From NCBI GenBank assembly GCA_017854485.1, contig JAFMHN010000001.1, positions 1-64,000 of the forward strand: a stretch of DNA of 64,000 nucleotides. Direction: 5' to 3'. Numbering within the stretch: the first letter of the stretch is position 1; every line of letters begins with the position of its first letter. A program made the position numbers and the translations under genes. The notes below the pieces were generated by a model. It was not told the origin of the DNA. It made no database searches and was given only the letters and a program-made list of their open reading frames with translations. This document shows positions 31,883 through 43,363 of this stretch, piece after piece. This DNA is from Aquiluna sp. (GTDB lineage Bacteria > Actinomycetota > Actinomycetes > Actinomycetales > Microbacteriaceae).

Positions 31883-34585
31883 CTAGTGTCCCGCTAGCTC
31901 CCAATTGGCCCCCACGCCAATGTGCACATCGAGTGGCACAGTCAATTCCGCAACATTTTGCATCGATTTCAGGGCAAGAGATTTGAGGGTTTCGAGCTCT
32001 CCCGGTGCAACTGCGAACACTAATTCATCGTGAACCTGAAGTAGCAGCTGCGAGAAGAGTTTTTGCTCGCGCATGCGACTCGCAACATCAATCATCGCAA
32101 GCTTCATAATGTCTGCGGCACTGCCTTGAACCGGTGCGTTCAGTGCAGCCCGACGGGCATTCTCACGAACCTGAAATATCTTTGAGTGCAGATCTGGAAA
32201 TGGCCTCCGGCGGCCGTAAATCGTGGTGGTATGCCCAAGTGACTTAGCTCGTTGAACCACCAAATCAAGATAGCTCTTCACTCCCCCAAAACGTTCGAAG
32301 TAATCCGACATCAGCTGCTTTGCCTCGGCGCCGGTAATTTTCAACTGGCGCGCTAGTCCGTATTCACTTAGGCCATAAACCAGGCCATAGCTCATGGCCT
32401 TGACCTTAGATCGCATTTGTGGGGTGACCTCGCTTGGCGCCACGTCATAGATTCTGGCTCCGACAAAGTTGTGAAGGTCTTCACCTTCCTGGAAAGCCTG
32501 AATCAGGCCCTGATCCTCTGAAAGGTGGGCCATGATCCGCATTTCAATTTGCGAATAGTCGGCGGTAAGGAGCGTCTCAAAACCTTCGCCTGCAACAAAG
32601 GCGCTGCGCAAGCGTTGCCCGCGTTCGGTCTTGATTGGAATGTTCTGCAGGTTTGGGTTTTCGCTGCTTAGTCGGCCAGTGGAGGTGCCGACCTGCGAGT
32701 AGGTGGTGTGTATTCGCCCATCGGCTGCGACCGCCTTCAGGAGCGTTTCGGTCATTTGGCGAAGCTTGGTGGCATCTCGATGAGCCAGAAGGCGCTCGAG
32801 GAAGGGATGCTGAGTCTGTTCGAAGAGGGTACTTAGAGCCTCGGCGTTGGTAGAAAAGCCAGTCTTCAGGCTCTTGGTCCCGGTCATCCCGAGTTCCTCG
32901 AATAGCACCACCTGGAGCTGCTTCGGGCTAGCGAGATTAACCTCATGCCCAATAATTTCGTATGCCTGAGCGGCAATAGCATCTACCTCAATGGTCAGTT
33001 CCTGGAACTGGGTTTCGAGCGCCTTCACATCAATTTCGATGCCGGTGATTTCCATTTTTGCCAGAACGTCTGCAGCCGGCAACTCGATGTCTCGGTAGAC
33101 CCCCAGCTGCCCATTATCTTCAAGGTGAGGCACCAGCACAGCGCTTAGCACAGCTGAAACCCAAGCATCCAAGGAAGGGTCGGTCTCACTCAATAGTTCG
33201 TTTGGATCCTGGCGAGTGATGTCAATCCCCGCGTACTGGCGGATTAGCCCATCTGGATTTAGGTCCTTTGACAGCGGATCAACCAGGTAACCGGCTAGCA
33301 ACGGGTCGTCGGTAAGTACGCCTGGGTGCAGGTCAATAGCAGCCAAGCGCTTGCGCAGCGCCTTTGTATCCCAACACCCAAATCCCCCGGCGTTCAAAAC
33401 CTCCCTAATTTGGGCTGGGTTCTGGCCATCCCAATTCAATCTTCGCTCCAGGTTCGCAACACCTAAGCCAACTACCTCGTCATCACTTAGCTCGACATGC
33501 ACGAAGGAGCTTCCAGCTTCTATCAGTGCCTTGAGCTCTGCTGGCGAAGCGGTCGCGCTGGCAACTGGTTCGTCTGGCAACTTTGCAAGAATCTCGGAGG
33601 CGATGGTTGGCATCGGTTCCGGGGAAAGGGGTTCGGAAGGTCTAGGTTCACCCTCAACAACAGCCTTGCCGACCGAGTGTTGCGAGCCATTGGCTCCGCG
33701 CAATTTCAGCACTCTGGTCAACAGTGTTCGGAACGATAATTTCGCAAATACTTCTCGAATCGCTTCTTCATTCACCGGACCCAGTTCCAATTGATCCAAT
33801 GTGAAGTCGAACTCGAGGTCGGTTAGCAGGTGGTTCAGTCTGCGGTTGCGCACTGCAAGATGTTTATGTTCCCGCAGGCTTTCGCCCACCTTGCCCGGTA
33901 TTTCATCGGCGCGCTCAATAATTTGATCGAGCGAACCGAACTGCTGAATCCACTTAGCGGCAGTCTTTGGTCCCACCCCTGGAATTCCAATCAGGTTGTC
34001 TGAGGTTTCCCCAACCAGGGCCGCGAGCTCCGGGTATTGCACGGCGTGTACACCGTATTTTGCAAGTACCGCCTCGTCGTCCATGCGAGCCAGGTTCATG
34101 ACCCCCTTGACTGGGTACAGCACGGTGGTGTCGGGTCGAATTAGCTGGAAGGTGTCGCGGTCACCGGACACGACCAGCACCCGCATGCCATGCAATTCTC
34201 CCTGGTGGGCAAGTGAAGCAAGTAGGTCGTCGGCTTCGTAGTTTTCTCTGGACACCGAGGTAATGTTCATGGCCTCAAGCGCCTCAACCAATAGTTCGGT
34301 TTGCCCTATGAACTCTTCTGGTGTCTCACCCCTGGTGCCTTTGTATTCCGGCAGCTCTTGAGTTCTAAAGCTCTCCCTGGAGACGTCGAAAGCAACACAC
34401 AGGTGAGTCGGCTTCTCGCCTTCCAGTATGTTCAGCATCATTGAGATAAAGCCGTGAACGGCGTTGGTGTGCTGCCCCTGAGAGTTCTTGAAGTTCTCCG
34501 CATTCAGGGCATAAAAGGCTCTGAATGCCAGAGAGTGCCCATCAATCAACAGCAAGGTAGGCTTTGAAGAGGTGCTCATAGCCAT
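31883..34585 (-). CDS. polA: DNA polymerase I
   Basis: 5' nuclease domain 'LLLIDGHSLAFRAFYAL...GDRDTFQLI...GVGPKTAAKWI' and family-A polymerase motifs 'TADYSQIEMRIMAHLS...RSKVKAMSYGLVYGLSEYGL...LQVHDELVFAV'. Alternative start at ATG 34579. Confidence 0.97.
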   Translation of the reverse strand: MAMSTSSKPTLLLIDGHSLAFRAFYALNAENFKNSQGQHTNAVHGFISMMLNILEGEKPTHLCVAFDVSRESFRTQELPEYKGTRGETPEEFIGQTELLVEALEAMNITSVSRENYEADDLLASLAHQGELHGMRVLVVSGDRDTFQLIRPDTTVLYPVKGVMNLARMDDEAVLAKYGVHAVQYPELAALVGETSDNLIGIPGVGPKTAAKWIQQFGSLDQIIERADEIPGKVGESLREHKHLAVRNRRLNHLLTDLEFDFTLDQLELGPVNEEAIREVFAKLSFRTLLTRVLKLRGANGSQHSVGKAVVEGEPRPSEPLSPEPMPTIASEILAKLPDEPVASATASPAELKALIEAGSSFVHVELSDDEVVGLGVANLERRLNWDGQNPAQIREVLNAGGFGCWDTKALRKRLAAIDLHPGVLTDDPLLAGYLVDPLSKDLNPDGLIRQYAGIDITRQDPNELLSETDPSLDAWVSAVLSAVLVPHLEDNGQLGVYRDIELPAADVLAKMEITGIEIDVKALETQFQELTIEVDAIAAQAYEIIGHEVNLASPKQLQVVLFEELGMTGTKSLKTGFSTNAEALSTLFEQTQHPFLERLLAHRDATKLRQMTETLLKAVAADGRIHTTYSQVGTSTGRLSSENPNLQNIPIKTERGQRLRSAFVAGEGFETLLTADYSQIEMRIMAHLSEDQGLIQAFQEGEDLHNFVGARIYDVAPSEVTPQMRSKVKAMSYGLVYGLSEYGLARQLKITGAEAKQLMSDYFERFGGVKSYLDLVVQRAKSLGHTTTIYGRRRPFPDLHSKIFQVRENARRAALNAPVQGSAADIMKLAMIDVASRMREQKLFSQLLLQVHDELVFAVAPGELETLKSLALKSMQNVAELTVPLDVHIGVGANWELAGH

Positions 34586-34612
34586 AGCCTACTTTGCCGA
34601 AGGTGGTAAAAC

Positions 34613-35041
34613 GTGACCGATGAAAATGTCGCAAAATCTGAACATGCCCAGGAAATTATGAACCACCGGGGTCTGGGAGATTTGGCTGACCGAATGGGCA
34701 TCAAGCTCGTCGAGCTCAGTGCAGAGAGGGCCGTTGCAACAATGCCAGTGGCTGGCAATACTCAGCCGCTAGGTGTCCTTCATGGCGGCGCTCACGTTGT
34801 ACTTGGCGAGTCACTCGGATCATTTGCCGCAAACGTGCATGCTCACCCATGGGGGTTTGCAGTCGGAATCGAAATAAACGCGACACATCATGCGTCAGCA
34901 ACCTCTGGAATTGTTACTGGAACCTGCACCGCTATCAAGCTTGGCAGAACACTAACCAGTCACGAGATTAAGATCACTGACGACAATGGCACCCTGCTCT
35001 CCACTGTCCGGATCACGAATTTCCTGCGGGAGAAAAAGTAG
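34613..35041 (+). CDS. Hotdog-fold thioesterase (PaaI family)
   Basis: 'RMGIKLVELSAERAVATMPVAGNTQPLGVLHGGAHVVLGESLGSFAA'; GTG start with aggtgg RBS. Confidence 0.9.
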   Translation: MTDENVAKSEHAQEIMNHRGLGDLADRMGIKLVELSAERAVATMPVAGNTQPLGVLHGGAHVVLGESLGSFAANVHAHPWGFAVGIEINATHHASATSGIVTGTCTAIKLGRTLTSHEIKITDDNGTLLSTVRITNFLREKK

Positions 35042-35620
35042 TTACTTCTTCTCTAGCTGTTCAATAACAGTTTTGGCAACCTGAGCCATGCTTAGACGGC
35101 GGTCCATGGAAGCCTTTTGAATCCACCTAAACGCCTCTGGTTCCGTCAGGTTCATTTTGGTTTGCAGTGCAGACTTAGCCCTGTCCATAAGCTTTCTGGT
35201 TTCAAGGCGCTCTGTGATGTCTGCAATCTCAGACTCCAGGGCGGTAATTTCTTCGTGCCTAGATAGTGCAATCTGAAGCGCAGGAAGCAGGTCGGTGGGC
35301 TTGAAGGGCTTGGTCACGTAAGCCATGGCTCCCGCCTCAGCGGCTCGTTTGACTAAATCTGACTGAGAAAAGGCGGTTAGCAACACAACCGGAATCTTCA
35401 ACTTAGCGATCTTTTCAGCAGCAGAGATCCCGTCGAGCTTAGGCATTTTGATGTCCATCACGATTAGGTCCGGGCTGAGTTCGGTTGCGAGCTTGACGGC
35501 CTCTTCACCGTCGGCCGCCTCCCCAACTACCTCGTAGCCAGACTCATTCAGCGTTGCGACAATGTCCATGCGAATGAGGCCTTCGTCTTCTGCGACAACA
35601 ACCTTCAGTGGTTCATCCAT
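35042..35620 (-). CDS. Response regulator with ANTAR RNA-binding output domain (PdtaR-like)
   Basis: Receiver domain 'VVVAEDEGLIRMDIVATLNESGYEVVGEAADGEEAV...DLIVMDIKMP' plus C-terminal ANTAR 'RLETRKLMDRAKSALQTKMNLTEPEAFRWIQKASMDRRLSMAQVAKTVIE'. Start at ATG 35620; the longer ORF would run into the tRNA. Confidence 0.94.
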   Translation of the reverse strand: MDEPLKVVVAEDEGLIRMDIVATLNESGYEVVGEAADGEEAVKLATELSPDLIVMDIKMPKLDGISAAEKIAKLKIPVVLLTAFSQSDLVKRAAEAGAMAYVTKPFKPTDLLPALQIALSRHEEITALESEIADITERLETRKLMDRAKSALQTKMNLTEPEAFRWIQKASMDRRLSMAQVAKTVIEQLEKK

Positions 35621-35675
35621 AAATCCAAGTTTAGCGCCATGGTGGAATTTGGAATCCGCTAGAGTGTAGTGGCTA

Positions 35676-35760
35676 GCCGGAATGGCGGAACGGCAGACGC
35701 GAAGCACTCAAAATGCTTTGTCCTATGGGCGTGTGGGTTCAAATCCCACTTCCGGCACCA
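35676..35760 (+). tRNA. tRNA-Leu (anticodon CAA), CCA encoded
   Basis: Acceptor GCCGGAA/TTCCGGC, anticodon stem-loop AAGCA-CTCAAAA-TGCTT, T-arm GTGGGTTCAAATCCCAC, terminal ACCA; long variable region. Confidence 0.96.
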
Positions 35761-35764
35761 AAGA

Positions 35765-35798
35765 AAAAGAGCGGTGGAAATCCACCGCTCTTTTTTTG
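35765..35798. terminator. Bidirectional terminator between tRNA-Leu and pyk
   Basis: AAAAAGAGCGGTGGA-aa-TCCACCGCTCTTTTTTT, perfect stem between convergent transcripts. Confidence 0.93.
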
Positions 35799-35808
35799 GC
35801 TTAAGGCT

Positions 35809-37251
35809 TTAGGAAGCGTAGCCAGGAACTGTTTCGTTCACGGCATCACCAACACGGTGAACCCTGAGCGAGTTGGTGGAACCTGGGATTCCCGGAGGGG
35901 ATCCAGCCACAATCACAACTTCGTCTCCGACGCGGCACTTGCCGGATTCAAGTACGATCTCGTCCACCTGCTTGATCATTTGGTCGGTGTGGGTTGCTTT
36001 ACCCACCTGGAAAGTCGTTGCTCCCCAGATCAGAGACAGCCTTCTACGAATCTCTTCATTTGGCGTAAAGGCAAGCACTGGCACGCGCGAGCGGAGCCTT
36101 GAGACCCTAAGGAGCGTGTCACCCGACTCAGTGAAAACGCAGACATACTTCGCACCCAGCAGCTCTGCAATTTGCAGCGCCGCACGAACCACCGCACCCG
36201 AGTGAGTGTGTGGCTGTGTACCAAGTGCAGGGATGCGCTCCAAGCCATTTTCTTCAGTCGATTCGATGATCTTCGCCATGGTTTCGATGGTTTCGATTGG
36301 ATACTCACCAACCGAGGTTTCTCCTGACAGCATCAGTGCGTCTGCCCCATCGAGAACTGCGTTTGCCACGTCAGAGGTTTCTGCTCTCGTAGGCCTGTTT
36401 GCCGAAATCATGCTTTCAAGCATTTGGGTGGCAACAATTACTGGCTTTGCCCAGCGACGAGCAAGCTCAACGGCACGCTTCTGAACGATCGGAACCTGCT
36501 CCAGTGGCAACTCCACTCCCAGGTCTCCTCTGGCTACCATCACGCCGTCAAAGGCGTCGATGATTTCTTCAAGGGCTACAACTGCCTGTGGCTTCTCGAT
36601 TTTCGCGATTACTGGAACAAAGCGACCTTCTTCGGTCATGATCTCGTGAACGCGGATGATGTCCTTGGCGTTTCTAACAAAGCTAAGAGCAATCATGTCT
36701 GCACCAAGCTTCAGGGCCCAGCGCAGATCATCCTCGTCCTTCTCGCTTAGAGCAGGAACGTTTACGGCCACTCCCGGCAGGTTGATTCCCTTGTTGTTGG
36801 AGCAGGGGCCACCATAAACTACCTCGGTTGTCACAGTGGTCTTGTCCACGGCGGTGGCTCGAAGTGATAGTCGACCGTCGTCGATCAGCAACATGTCTCC
36901 AGGCGCAACGTCGCCTGGTAGGCCCTTGTAGGTTGTGGAGCAGATGTTCACGTCCCCGGCAATGTCATCTGTAGTGATTTTGAAGGTCGCACCTGGTACG
37001 AGCTCAATTTTTCCCTCTGCAAACTTGCCGAGGCGGATCTTGGGGCCCTGCAGGTCGACCAGAATTCCTACGGATTTCTTAGCCTCTTCGCTGGCCTGTC
37101 GGATGTTCGCATAGACCTGTTCGTGCACTTCGTAGGAACCGTGGCTGAGGTTCATACGTGCTACGTCCACCCCGGCGGCAATAACCGCCCTGGTCATCTC
37201 TATGTCTGAAATCGCTGGTCCGAAAGTGGCTACAATTTTCGCGCGTCTCAT
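35809..37251 (-). CDS. pyk: Pyruvate kinase
   Basis: 'RRAKIVATFGPA...VARMNLSHGSYE...MVARGDLGVELPLEQVPIVQKR...PVIVATQMLESMI'. Confidence 0.97.
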   Translation of the reverse strand: MRRAKIVATFGPAISDIEMTRAVIAAGVDVARMNLSHGSYEVHEQVYANIRQASEEAKKSVGILVDLQGPKIRLGKFAEGKIELVPGATFKITTDDIAGDVNICSTTYKGLPGDVAPGDMLLIDDGRLSLRATAVDKTTVTTEVVYGGPCSNNKGINLPGVAVNVPALSEKDEDDLRWALKLGADMIALSFVRNAKDIIRVHEIMTEEGRFVPVIAKIEKPQAVVALEEIIDAFDGVMVARGDLGVELPLEQVPIVQKRAVELARRWAKPVIVATQMLESMISANRPTRAETSDVANAVLDGADALMLSGETSVGEYPIETIETMAKIIESTEENGLERIPALGTQPHTHSGAVVRAALQIAELLGAKYVCVFTESGDTLLRVSRLRSRVPVLAFTPNEEIRRRLSLIWGATTFQVGKATHTDQMIKQVDEIVLESGKCRVGDEVVIVAGSPPGIPGSTNSLRVHRVGDAVNETVPGYAS

Positions 37252-37276
37252 TTTCTTCAGTTACCTAGTTTCATTT

Positions 37277-38734
37277 CTAGCTGTAAACCGAAATTGGTTT
37301 ATCAGTTGGCTTCACGGGGAACGGCAGCTGTGTCTCACCTTCGAGATGTTTATCAATTGCTGAGGCGGCTGCCCTACCTTCAGCTATTGCCCAAACTATC
37401 AGTGATTGGCCACGTCCTGCATCACCGGCGACGAAAATTGAATCGGTTGCGCGGTACTGGCTATCTCGACTGATGTTGGTCTTGTCATCAAGCTCTACCT
37501 TTAGCTGCTGAACTATGGACTCAGATTCAGTTCCTGTAAAGCCAAGCGCAAACAGCACCAGGTCGGCTTGCAGAACGCGTTCGGTACCTGGCTTTGGAAG
37601 TCGCTTGCCATCCACAAACTCAGTGTCGCCGACCTTGATGCCGGTCACCACGCCGTTCTCACCAACTAGTTCAATTGTCGCGTGTAGGTACTTTCTGTCG
37701 CCGAATTCCTCGTGCGCGCTGGCAATCTCGTACAGGGTTGGATCCATTGGCCATGGCTGGTTTTCGGTTCTGGTCTCCGAAGGCTTTTGCCCGATTGCAA
37801 TGGTGGTGACCGAAGCCGCACCCTGCCTTGTGGCAGTGCCGAGACAATCAGCACCGGTGTCGCCACCTCCCAGAATTATCACGTGCTTTCCGGAGGCATC
37901 AATTTGGTCCTCGACTAGGTCGCCGGCAACAACCCTGTTTGCCTGAGACAGATAGTCCATCGCGAAGTGGACACCGCCAAGGTCAGCGCCTGGAACATCC
38001 AAACCACGCGGTTTTAGCGCACCTGTTGCCACCAGAACTGCGTCGTAACGCATTTTGAGCTCTTCCCAGGTGATGTCAACGCCGACATTAACGCCGGTGC
38101 GGAACCTGGTTCCCTCGGCAATCATCTGCTCGAGACGCTTATCAATATGGCGCTTCTCCATCTTGAAGTCAGGGATTCCATACCTTAGTAGGCCACCAAT
38201 TCGATCGTCTCGCTCGAACACTGCAACAGTGTGACCAGCACGAGTCAGCTGCTGTGCGGCCGCTAGCCCCGCTGGTCCCGAGCCAACAACCGCAATCGTT
38301 TTACCAGTCAATCTCTCGGGAATACTTGGGGCAACATATCCGGCATCGAAGGCGTCGTCGATGATCGAAACCTCGATTTCCTTGATGGTTACCGCAGGCT
38401 GGTTGATTCCAAGTACGCAGGCACTCTCACAGGGAGCGGGACAGAGTCGACCGGTAAATTCCGGAAAGTTGTTTGTGGAGTGAAGTCGGTCTATGGCCTC
38501 TCTATTGCGGCCACGGTGCGTCAAGTCATTCCACTCTGGTATTAGGTTTCCAAGTGGGCAGCCAGCATGACAGAATGGAATACCGCAATCCATGCATCGG
38601 CTGGCCTGCTCTTTGACAACTCCAGAGTTCCGCTCCTCGTAGACCTCTTTCCAGTCCTTGATTCGAACTGGTACCGGTCTGCGCGAAGCGGTCTCTCGCT
38701 CGGTGACTTTTATGAATCCTCTTGGGTCAGCCAT
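37277..38734 (-). CDS. gltD: Glutamate synthase small subunit
   Basis: '[25 protein letters not shown]...[20 protein letters not shown]'. Confidence 0.97.
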   Translation of the reverse strand: MADPRGFIKVTERETASRRPVPVRIKDWKEVYEERNSGVVKEQASRCMDCGIPFCHAGCPLGNLIPEWNDLTHRGRNREAIDRLHSTNNFPEFTGRLCPAPCESACVLGINQPAVTIKEIEVSIIDDAFDAGYVAPSIPERLTGKTIAVVGSGPAGLAAAQQLTRAGHTVAVFERDDRIGGLLRYGIPDFKMEKRHIDKRLEQMIAEGTRFRTGVNVGVDITWEELKMRYDAVLVATGALKPRGLDVPGADLGGVHFAMDYLSQANRVVAGDLVEDQIDASGKHVIILGGGDTGADCLGTATRQGAASVTTIAIGQKPSETRTENQPWPMDPTLYEIASAHEEFGDRKYLHATIELVGENGVVTGIKVGDTEFVDGKRLPKPGTERVLQADLVLFALGFTGTESESIVQQLKVELDDKTNISRDSQYRATDSIFVAGDAGRGQSLIVWAIAEGRAAASAIDKHLEGETQLPFPVKPTDKPISVYS

Positions 38735-41700
38735 TGGTTACCTCCAGAATTTGAGTCCAGACTTCCTCGCCGTCAAGCGCAATTCCGGTTTCCAGCGCCT
38801 CCTGTTGGATGCCGACTACTCGCGCGTAATCCCTTGGAAGCACTCTCACGAAGTTCTTTACCTCTGAGTCGAAGTTTTCTAGAATCTTTGTACCGAGAGG
38901 CGAACCGGTTCGGTCAACGTGCTCTTCAAGAATCGAAAGCAGCTCTTGCTGCTCTGTAGTCTCAAGTGCACTTAGCGAAATTTCGCCAAGCTGCAGCGCC
39001 TCACGGTTAACCCTTGCTTCAGAGAGCTTGTAGACGTAGGCAATTCCGCCCGACATTCCGGCACCCAGGTTGATTCCAGTCTTACCGAGGATAACCGCGC
39101 GGCCTCCGGTCATGTATTCCAAGGCGTGATCGCCCACGCCTTCGGCTACAGCAATCGCTCCGGAGTTTCGAACCATAAACCTCTCGCCCACGACCCCGTT
39201 TAGGAAGATTTTGCCGGAGGTCGCTCCGTAACCAATCACGTTGCCAGCAATCACGTTCTCGGCCGCAATAAAGCCCGCTGAATCCGATGGGCGGACCGAA
39301 ATCACTCCCCCGGATAGGCCCTTGCCGACATAGTCGTTGCAGTCACCCTGCACAGTAATCTCCATGCCACGTGGCACAAATGCACCCAATGACTGCCCTG
39401 CGCTTCCTGAGAGGTTCAGGCGGAGCGTTCCCGGCTCAAGACCCTGCTCCCCCCAGCGCTTGGTGAGTTCGTTACCAAACATGGTTCCGATGGCCTGCAT
39501 GGTGTTGTTGATCTTCTTTTCGATCAACACTGGCTTGCCCTCTTTCAACGCCGCCGAAGCCTGATCTAGCAGTGGATAGTCGAAGTGTTCGTGTAGCTGA
39601 TGATCCTGCTCTTTGGTTTGGTACTGCGACTCTGACGTAATAATGTCCTTTGCCGCAAAAATAGGAGACAAGTCAAGGCCGTCGGCCTTCCAGTGGTGAA
39701 TGGCCTTGTTTACATCGAGCACATCAACGTGGCCGATTGCCTCTTCAAGGGATCGGAAGCCGAGTTCTGCCAGATACTCCCTGACTTCCTGGGCTAGGAA
39801 TTCAAAGAAGTTGACAACATGGTCTGCCTGACCATGGAATCTGTCTCTAAGCAACGGGTTCTGAGTGGCAACTCCAACTGGACAGGTGTCCAGGTGGCAT
39901 ACGCGCATCAGGATGCAGCCTTCAACCACAAGAGGCGCAGTCGCAAAACCATACTCCTCGGCTCCGAGCAGCGCAGCAATGACAACGTCACGACCGGTCT
40001 TCATGGAACCGTCCACCTGAACCACAATTCGGTCGCGAAGGCCGTTCAGAAGCAGCGTCTGCTGGGCTTCGGCGAGACCAAGTTCCCAAGGGGTTCCGGC
40101 GTGCTTGAGTGAGTTCAACGGACTTGCTCCGGTACCACCGTCATGTCCGGAAATCAAAACCACGTCTGCTTTGGCCTTAGCAACACCAGCAGCCACGGTT
40201 CCAACGCCAAACTGGCTGACCAGCTTCACGTGGATTCTGGCAGCTCTGTTTGCACGTTTGAGGTCAAAGATCAGTTGCTTCAGGTCCTCAATTGAATAGA
40301 TGTCATGGTGCGGCGGCGGTGAAATCAGACCCACTCCAGGAGTTGAGTGCCGGAGCTCCGCAATCCATGGGTACACCTTGTTGGGAGGCAATTGGCCGCC
40401 CTCACCGGGCTTTGCGCCCTGGGCCATCTTGATCTGAATGTCATCGGCATGAGTTAGGTACATCGAGGTGACACCGAAACGACCGGAGGCAACCTGCTTG
40501 ACAGCACTTCGTCGTTCTCTATCAAGCAAGCGCCCGACAGATTCACCGCCCTCACCGGTGTTGCTCTTTCCGCCGAGGCGGTTCATCGCAATCGCGAGCG
40601 TCTCATGCGCCTCTGGGGAGATTGCCCCCATACTCATAGCGCCGGTTGAAAAGCGCTTCACGATTTCGCTGACGGGCTCAACCTGCTCGATTGGCACTGG
40701 TTCGCGAAGCCCCTTCTTGAACTCGAAGAGCCCTCGAATGGTCATTAGGCGCTCAGCTTGGTCGTCAACAGCGTTTGTGTATGACTTGAAAATTTCGTAG
40801 TTCTTGCGGCTGGTTGAGTGCTGCAGCTTAAAAATGGTCTCCGGGTTAAATAGGTGCGGAGGTCCTTCTCGTCGCCACTTCATCTCGCCACCGACTTCGA
40901 GTGGCCCAAGGTCCTGAGTGGTTCCCTCGATTGGATATGCGGCTGTGTGCCGCTGCTCAATTTCACGGTGCAGGATACTCATGGAAACGCCACCGAGTTT
41001 TGTGGTGGTGCCAGTGAAGTACTTGTCAACCAGCTCTTGGCTAAGGCCAATCGCCTCAAAACACTGCGCGCCACCATAGGAGGCAACAGTCGAAATTCCC
41101 ATTTTGGACATGACCTTGAGGACACCCTTGCCCAGGGCCTTGGTCATGTTCTTGCTGCTTCGCTCAGGTGTGATTCCGGTGATGGTTCCGTTCACAACTA
41201 GCTCTTCGGCACTCTCTAGCGCCAAGTAAGGGTTGATCGCTGACGCACCAAACCCGATCAGGGTTGCAACGTGATGCACATCTCTGGCATCACCTGTCTC
41301 AACCACGAGTCCGGCCATCATGCGGGTGCCCTTGCGGATCAAGTGGTGATGAATTGCTGAGCAGGACATTAGGGAAGGAATTGGAGCGAGCTCCCTATTG
41401 CTATCTCGATCAGACAGCACAATAAAAGTGGCGCCGGATTCAAGGGCCTTGTCGACCTCTTCGCACATCTGTTCGAGGCGTTTTTCTAGGGCGGATGCCC
41501 CATCATCGACACGGTAAAGGCACGAAATCGTCACTGCCTTGCCGATGTTGTTCGCGCGGTCGATGTGCCTAATTTTTGCAAGCTCATCGTTACCTAGAAT
41601 CGGGTAGTCCAGAACCATTTGCTTGGCATGCTCAGCGCTAGCCTCAAGCAAGTTTCTAACCGGGCCAATGCTGGTGGTCATTGAGGTAACAACTTCTTCA

Positions 41701-43325
41701 CGAATGGCGTCCAGCGGCGGGTTGGTAACCTGCGCGAATTGCTGGGTGAAGTAGTCAAACAGCAGTTTTGGACGCTCCGAAATTGCGGCGATTGGAGTAT
41801 CGGTTCCCATCGCTCCAATTGGCTCCTGGCCGCTTCTAGCCATCGGTGCAATGAATTCCTTGAGGTCCTCTTCGGTGTAGCCAAAGGCCCGCTGGCGCCT
41901 GTGGACCGATTTGCTTGAATATCGAACGTGCTCGCGGTCTGGCAGGTCGCGCAGATTAATTCGACTCTCATCTAACCACTGGCCCCACGGCTCTAGAGCA
42001 GCGACCTCACTCTTGATCTGCTCGTCCTCAATAATCTGACCAGCCTTGGTGTCGATTAGGAACATTTTTCCGGGCTGAAGTCTGCCCTTGCGAACGATTC
42101 GATCTTCAGGGATGTCGGCAACACCAATTTCAGAGGCAAGAATGATGAAACCGTCTTCTGTGACTACGAAGCGACCCGGTCTAAGCCCGTTTCTGTCAAG
42201 GGTTGCCCCAACAAGGTCGCCGTCTGTGAAGACGACGGCAGCTGGGCCGTCCCAAGGCTCCATGATCATGGAGTGGTATTCATAGAAGTCTCTTAGTTGA
42301 GGGTCCAGGTCAAGCTGCTTTTCCCATGCGCCCGGAATCATCATCATCATGGCGTGCGGTAGCGATCTTCCCGACAACACGAGTAGCTCTAAGACCTCAT
42401 CGAAGGTTGCGGAGTCTGAGGCACCTGCAGACACAATCGGCTTGAGCTGCTCAATGTCTCCAAGCAAATCTGTTGCCAGCTGAGATTCTCTGGCTGCCAT
42501 CCAGTTGGCATTTCCCTTGACGGTGTTAATTTCGCCGTTGTGAGCAATGAACCTAAATGGATGAGCCAGCGGCCAGGACGGGAAAGTGTTCGTAGAAAAG
42601 CGACTGTGAACCAAAGCCAGAAGTGATTCGAAACGGTCGTCCGACAAATCAGGGAAGAACGGCTCCAGCTGCAGGGTTGTGACCATGCCCTTATAGACAA
42701 TCGTCCTGACCGATAGTGAGGGGTGATAGATGCCAATCTCTCGCTCGCTGCGCTTGCGAACCCTAAACAGCCTGCGCTCTAGCTCCAGACCACTGGCGTT
42801 ATCAGTTCCGGCGACAAACACCTGCTCAATCAGCGGCATTGCCTCCTTGGCCAAAGCTCCCAGCACGCTCGGATCTGTTGGTGGCACTCTCCAACCGAGA
42901 ACAGTTAGCGATTCCTCTGAACAAAGTGCCTCAAAGGCCTGCTTATCCTTTGCCGCAGCAGCTTCCTCTAGGAAAACTAGGCCCGCACCGTAAGAGCCGA
43001 CCGCAGGCAGCTCGAATCCCGCTACTTCGCGGAAGAATCGGTCTGGTAGCTGAGTCAGAATTCCCGCACCATCGCCAGTTCCAGCGTCTGAACCAATAGC
43101 TCCTCGGTGCTCCAGGTTACGAAGCGAGGAAAGCGCCATGTCGACAATGTCGTGGCCTGCGCGTCCACGGAGCGTTGCAACCATGGCCAGGCCGCAAGCA
43201 TCGTGCTCAGCTGCTGGGTCGTACAGTCCTTGCGCTTCTGGGCTCTGGCCAAAGCGTGAAAATGGGCTAATTGCCGACACGGTTACTCCAATCGAATTCT
43301 TTTCGGAACTTCGTTGGCCCGACAT
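38727..43325 (-). CDS. gltB: Glutamate synthase large subunit
   Basis: Propeptide followed by '[12 protein letters not shown]', FMN/3Fe-4S region '[18 protein letters not shown]', GXGXG C-terminal domain. Confidence 0.98.
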   Translation of the reverse strand: MSGQRSSEKNSIGVTVSAISPFSRFGQSPEAQGLYDPAAEHDACGLAMVATLRGRAGHDIVDMALSSLRNLEHRGAIGSDAGTGDGAGILTQLPDRFFREVAGFELPAVGSYGAGLVFLEEAAAAKDKQAFEALCSEESLTVLGWRVPPTDPSVLGALAKEAMPLIEQVFVAGTDNASGLELERRLFRVRKRSEREIGIYHPSLSVRTIVYKGMVTTLQLEPFFPDLSDDRFESLLALVHSRFSTNTFPSWPLAHPFRFIAHNGEINTVKGNANWMAARESQLATDLLGDIEQLKPIVSAGASDSATFDEVLELLVLSGRSLPHAMMMMIPGAWEKQLDLDPQLRDFYEYHSMIMEPWDGPAAVVFTDGDLVGATLDRNGLRPGRFVVTEDGFIILASEIGVADIPEDRIVRKGRLQPGKMFLIDTKAGQIIEDEQIKSEVAALEPWGQWLDESRINLRDLPDREHVRYSSKSVHRRQRAFGYTEEDLKEFIAPMARSGQEPIGAMGTDTPIAAISERPKLLFDYFTQQFAQVTNPPLDAIREEVVTSMTTSIGPVRNLLEASAEHAKQMVLDYPILGNDELAKIRHIDRANNIGKAVTISCLYRVDDGASALEKRLEQMCEEVDKALESGATFIVLSDRDSNRELAPIPSLMSCSAIHHHLIRKGTRMMAGLVVETGDARDVHHVATLIGFGASAINPYLALESAEELVVNGTITGITPERSSKNMTKALGKGVLKVMSKMGISTVASYGGAQCFEAIGLSQELVDKYFTGTTTKLGGVSMSILHREIEQRHTAAYPIEGTTQDLGPLEVGGEMKWRREGPPHLFNPETIFKLQHSTSRKNYEIFKSYTNAVDDQAERLMTIRGLFEFKKGLREPVPIEQVEPVSEIVKRFSTGAMSMGAISPEAHETLAIAMNRLGGKSNTGEGGESVGRLLDRERRSAVKQVASGRFGVTSMYLTHADDIQIKMAQGAKPGEGGQLPPNKVYPWIAELRHSTPGVGLISPPPHHDIYSIEDLKQLIFDLKRANRAARIHVKLVSQFGVGTVAAGVAKAKADVVLISGHDGGTGASPLNSLKHAGTPWELGLAEAQQTLLLNGLRDRIVVQVDGSMKTGRDVVIAALLGAEEYGFATAPLVVEGCILMRVCHLDTCPVGVATQNPLLRDRFHGQADHVVNFFEFLAQEVREYLAELGFRSLEEAIGHVDVLDVNKAIHHWKADGLDLSPIFAAKDIITSESQYQTKEQDHQLHEHFDYPLLDQASAALKEGKPVLIEKKINNTMQAIGTMFGNELTKRWGEQGLEPGTLRLNLSGSAGQSLGAFVPRGMEITVQGDCNDYVGKGLSGGVISVRPSDSAGFIAAENVIAGNVIGYGATSGKIFLNGVVGERFMVRNSGAIAVAEGVGDHALEYMTGGRAVILGKTGINLGAGMSGGIAYVYKLSEARVNREALQLGEISLSALETTEQQELLSILEEHVDRTGSPLGTKILENFDSEVKNFVRVLPRDYARVVGIQQEALETGIALDGEEVWTQILEVTNG

Positions 43326-43363
43326 GTTGCCATGTGCTTGAGGTGAAAACTAGCTGCTAGTTA

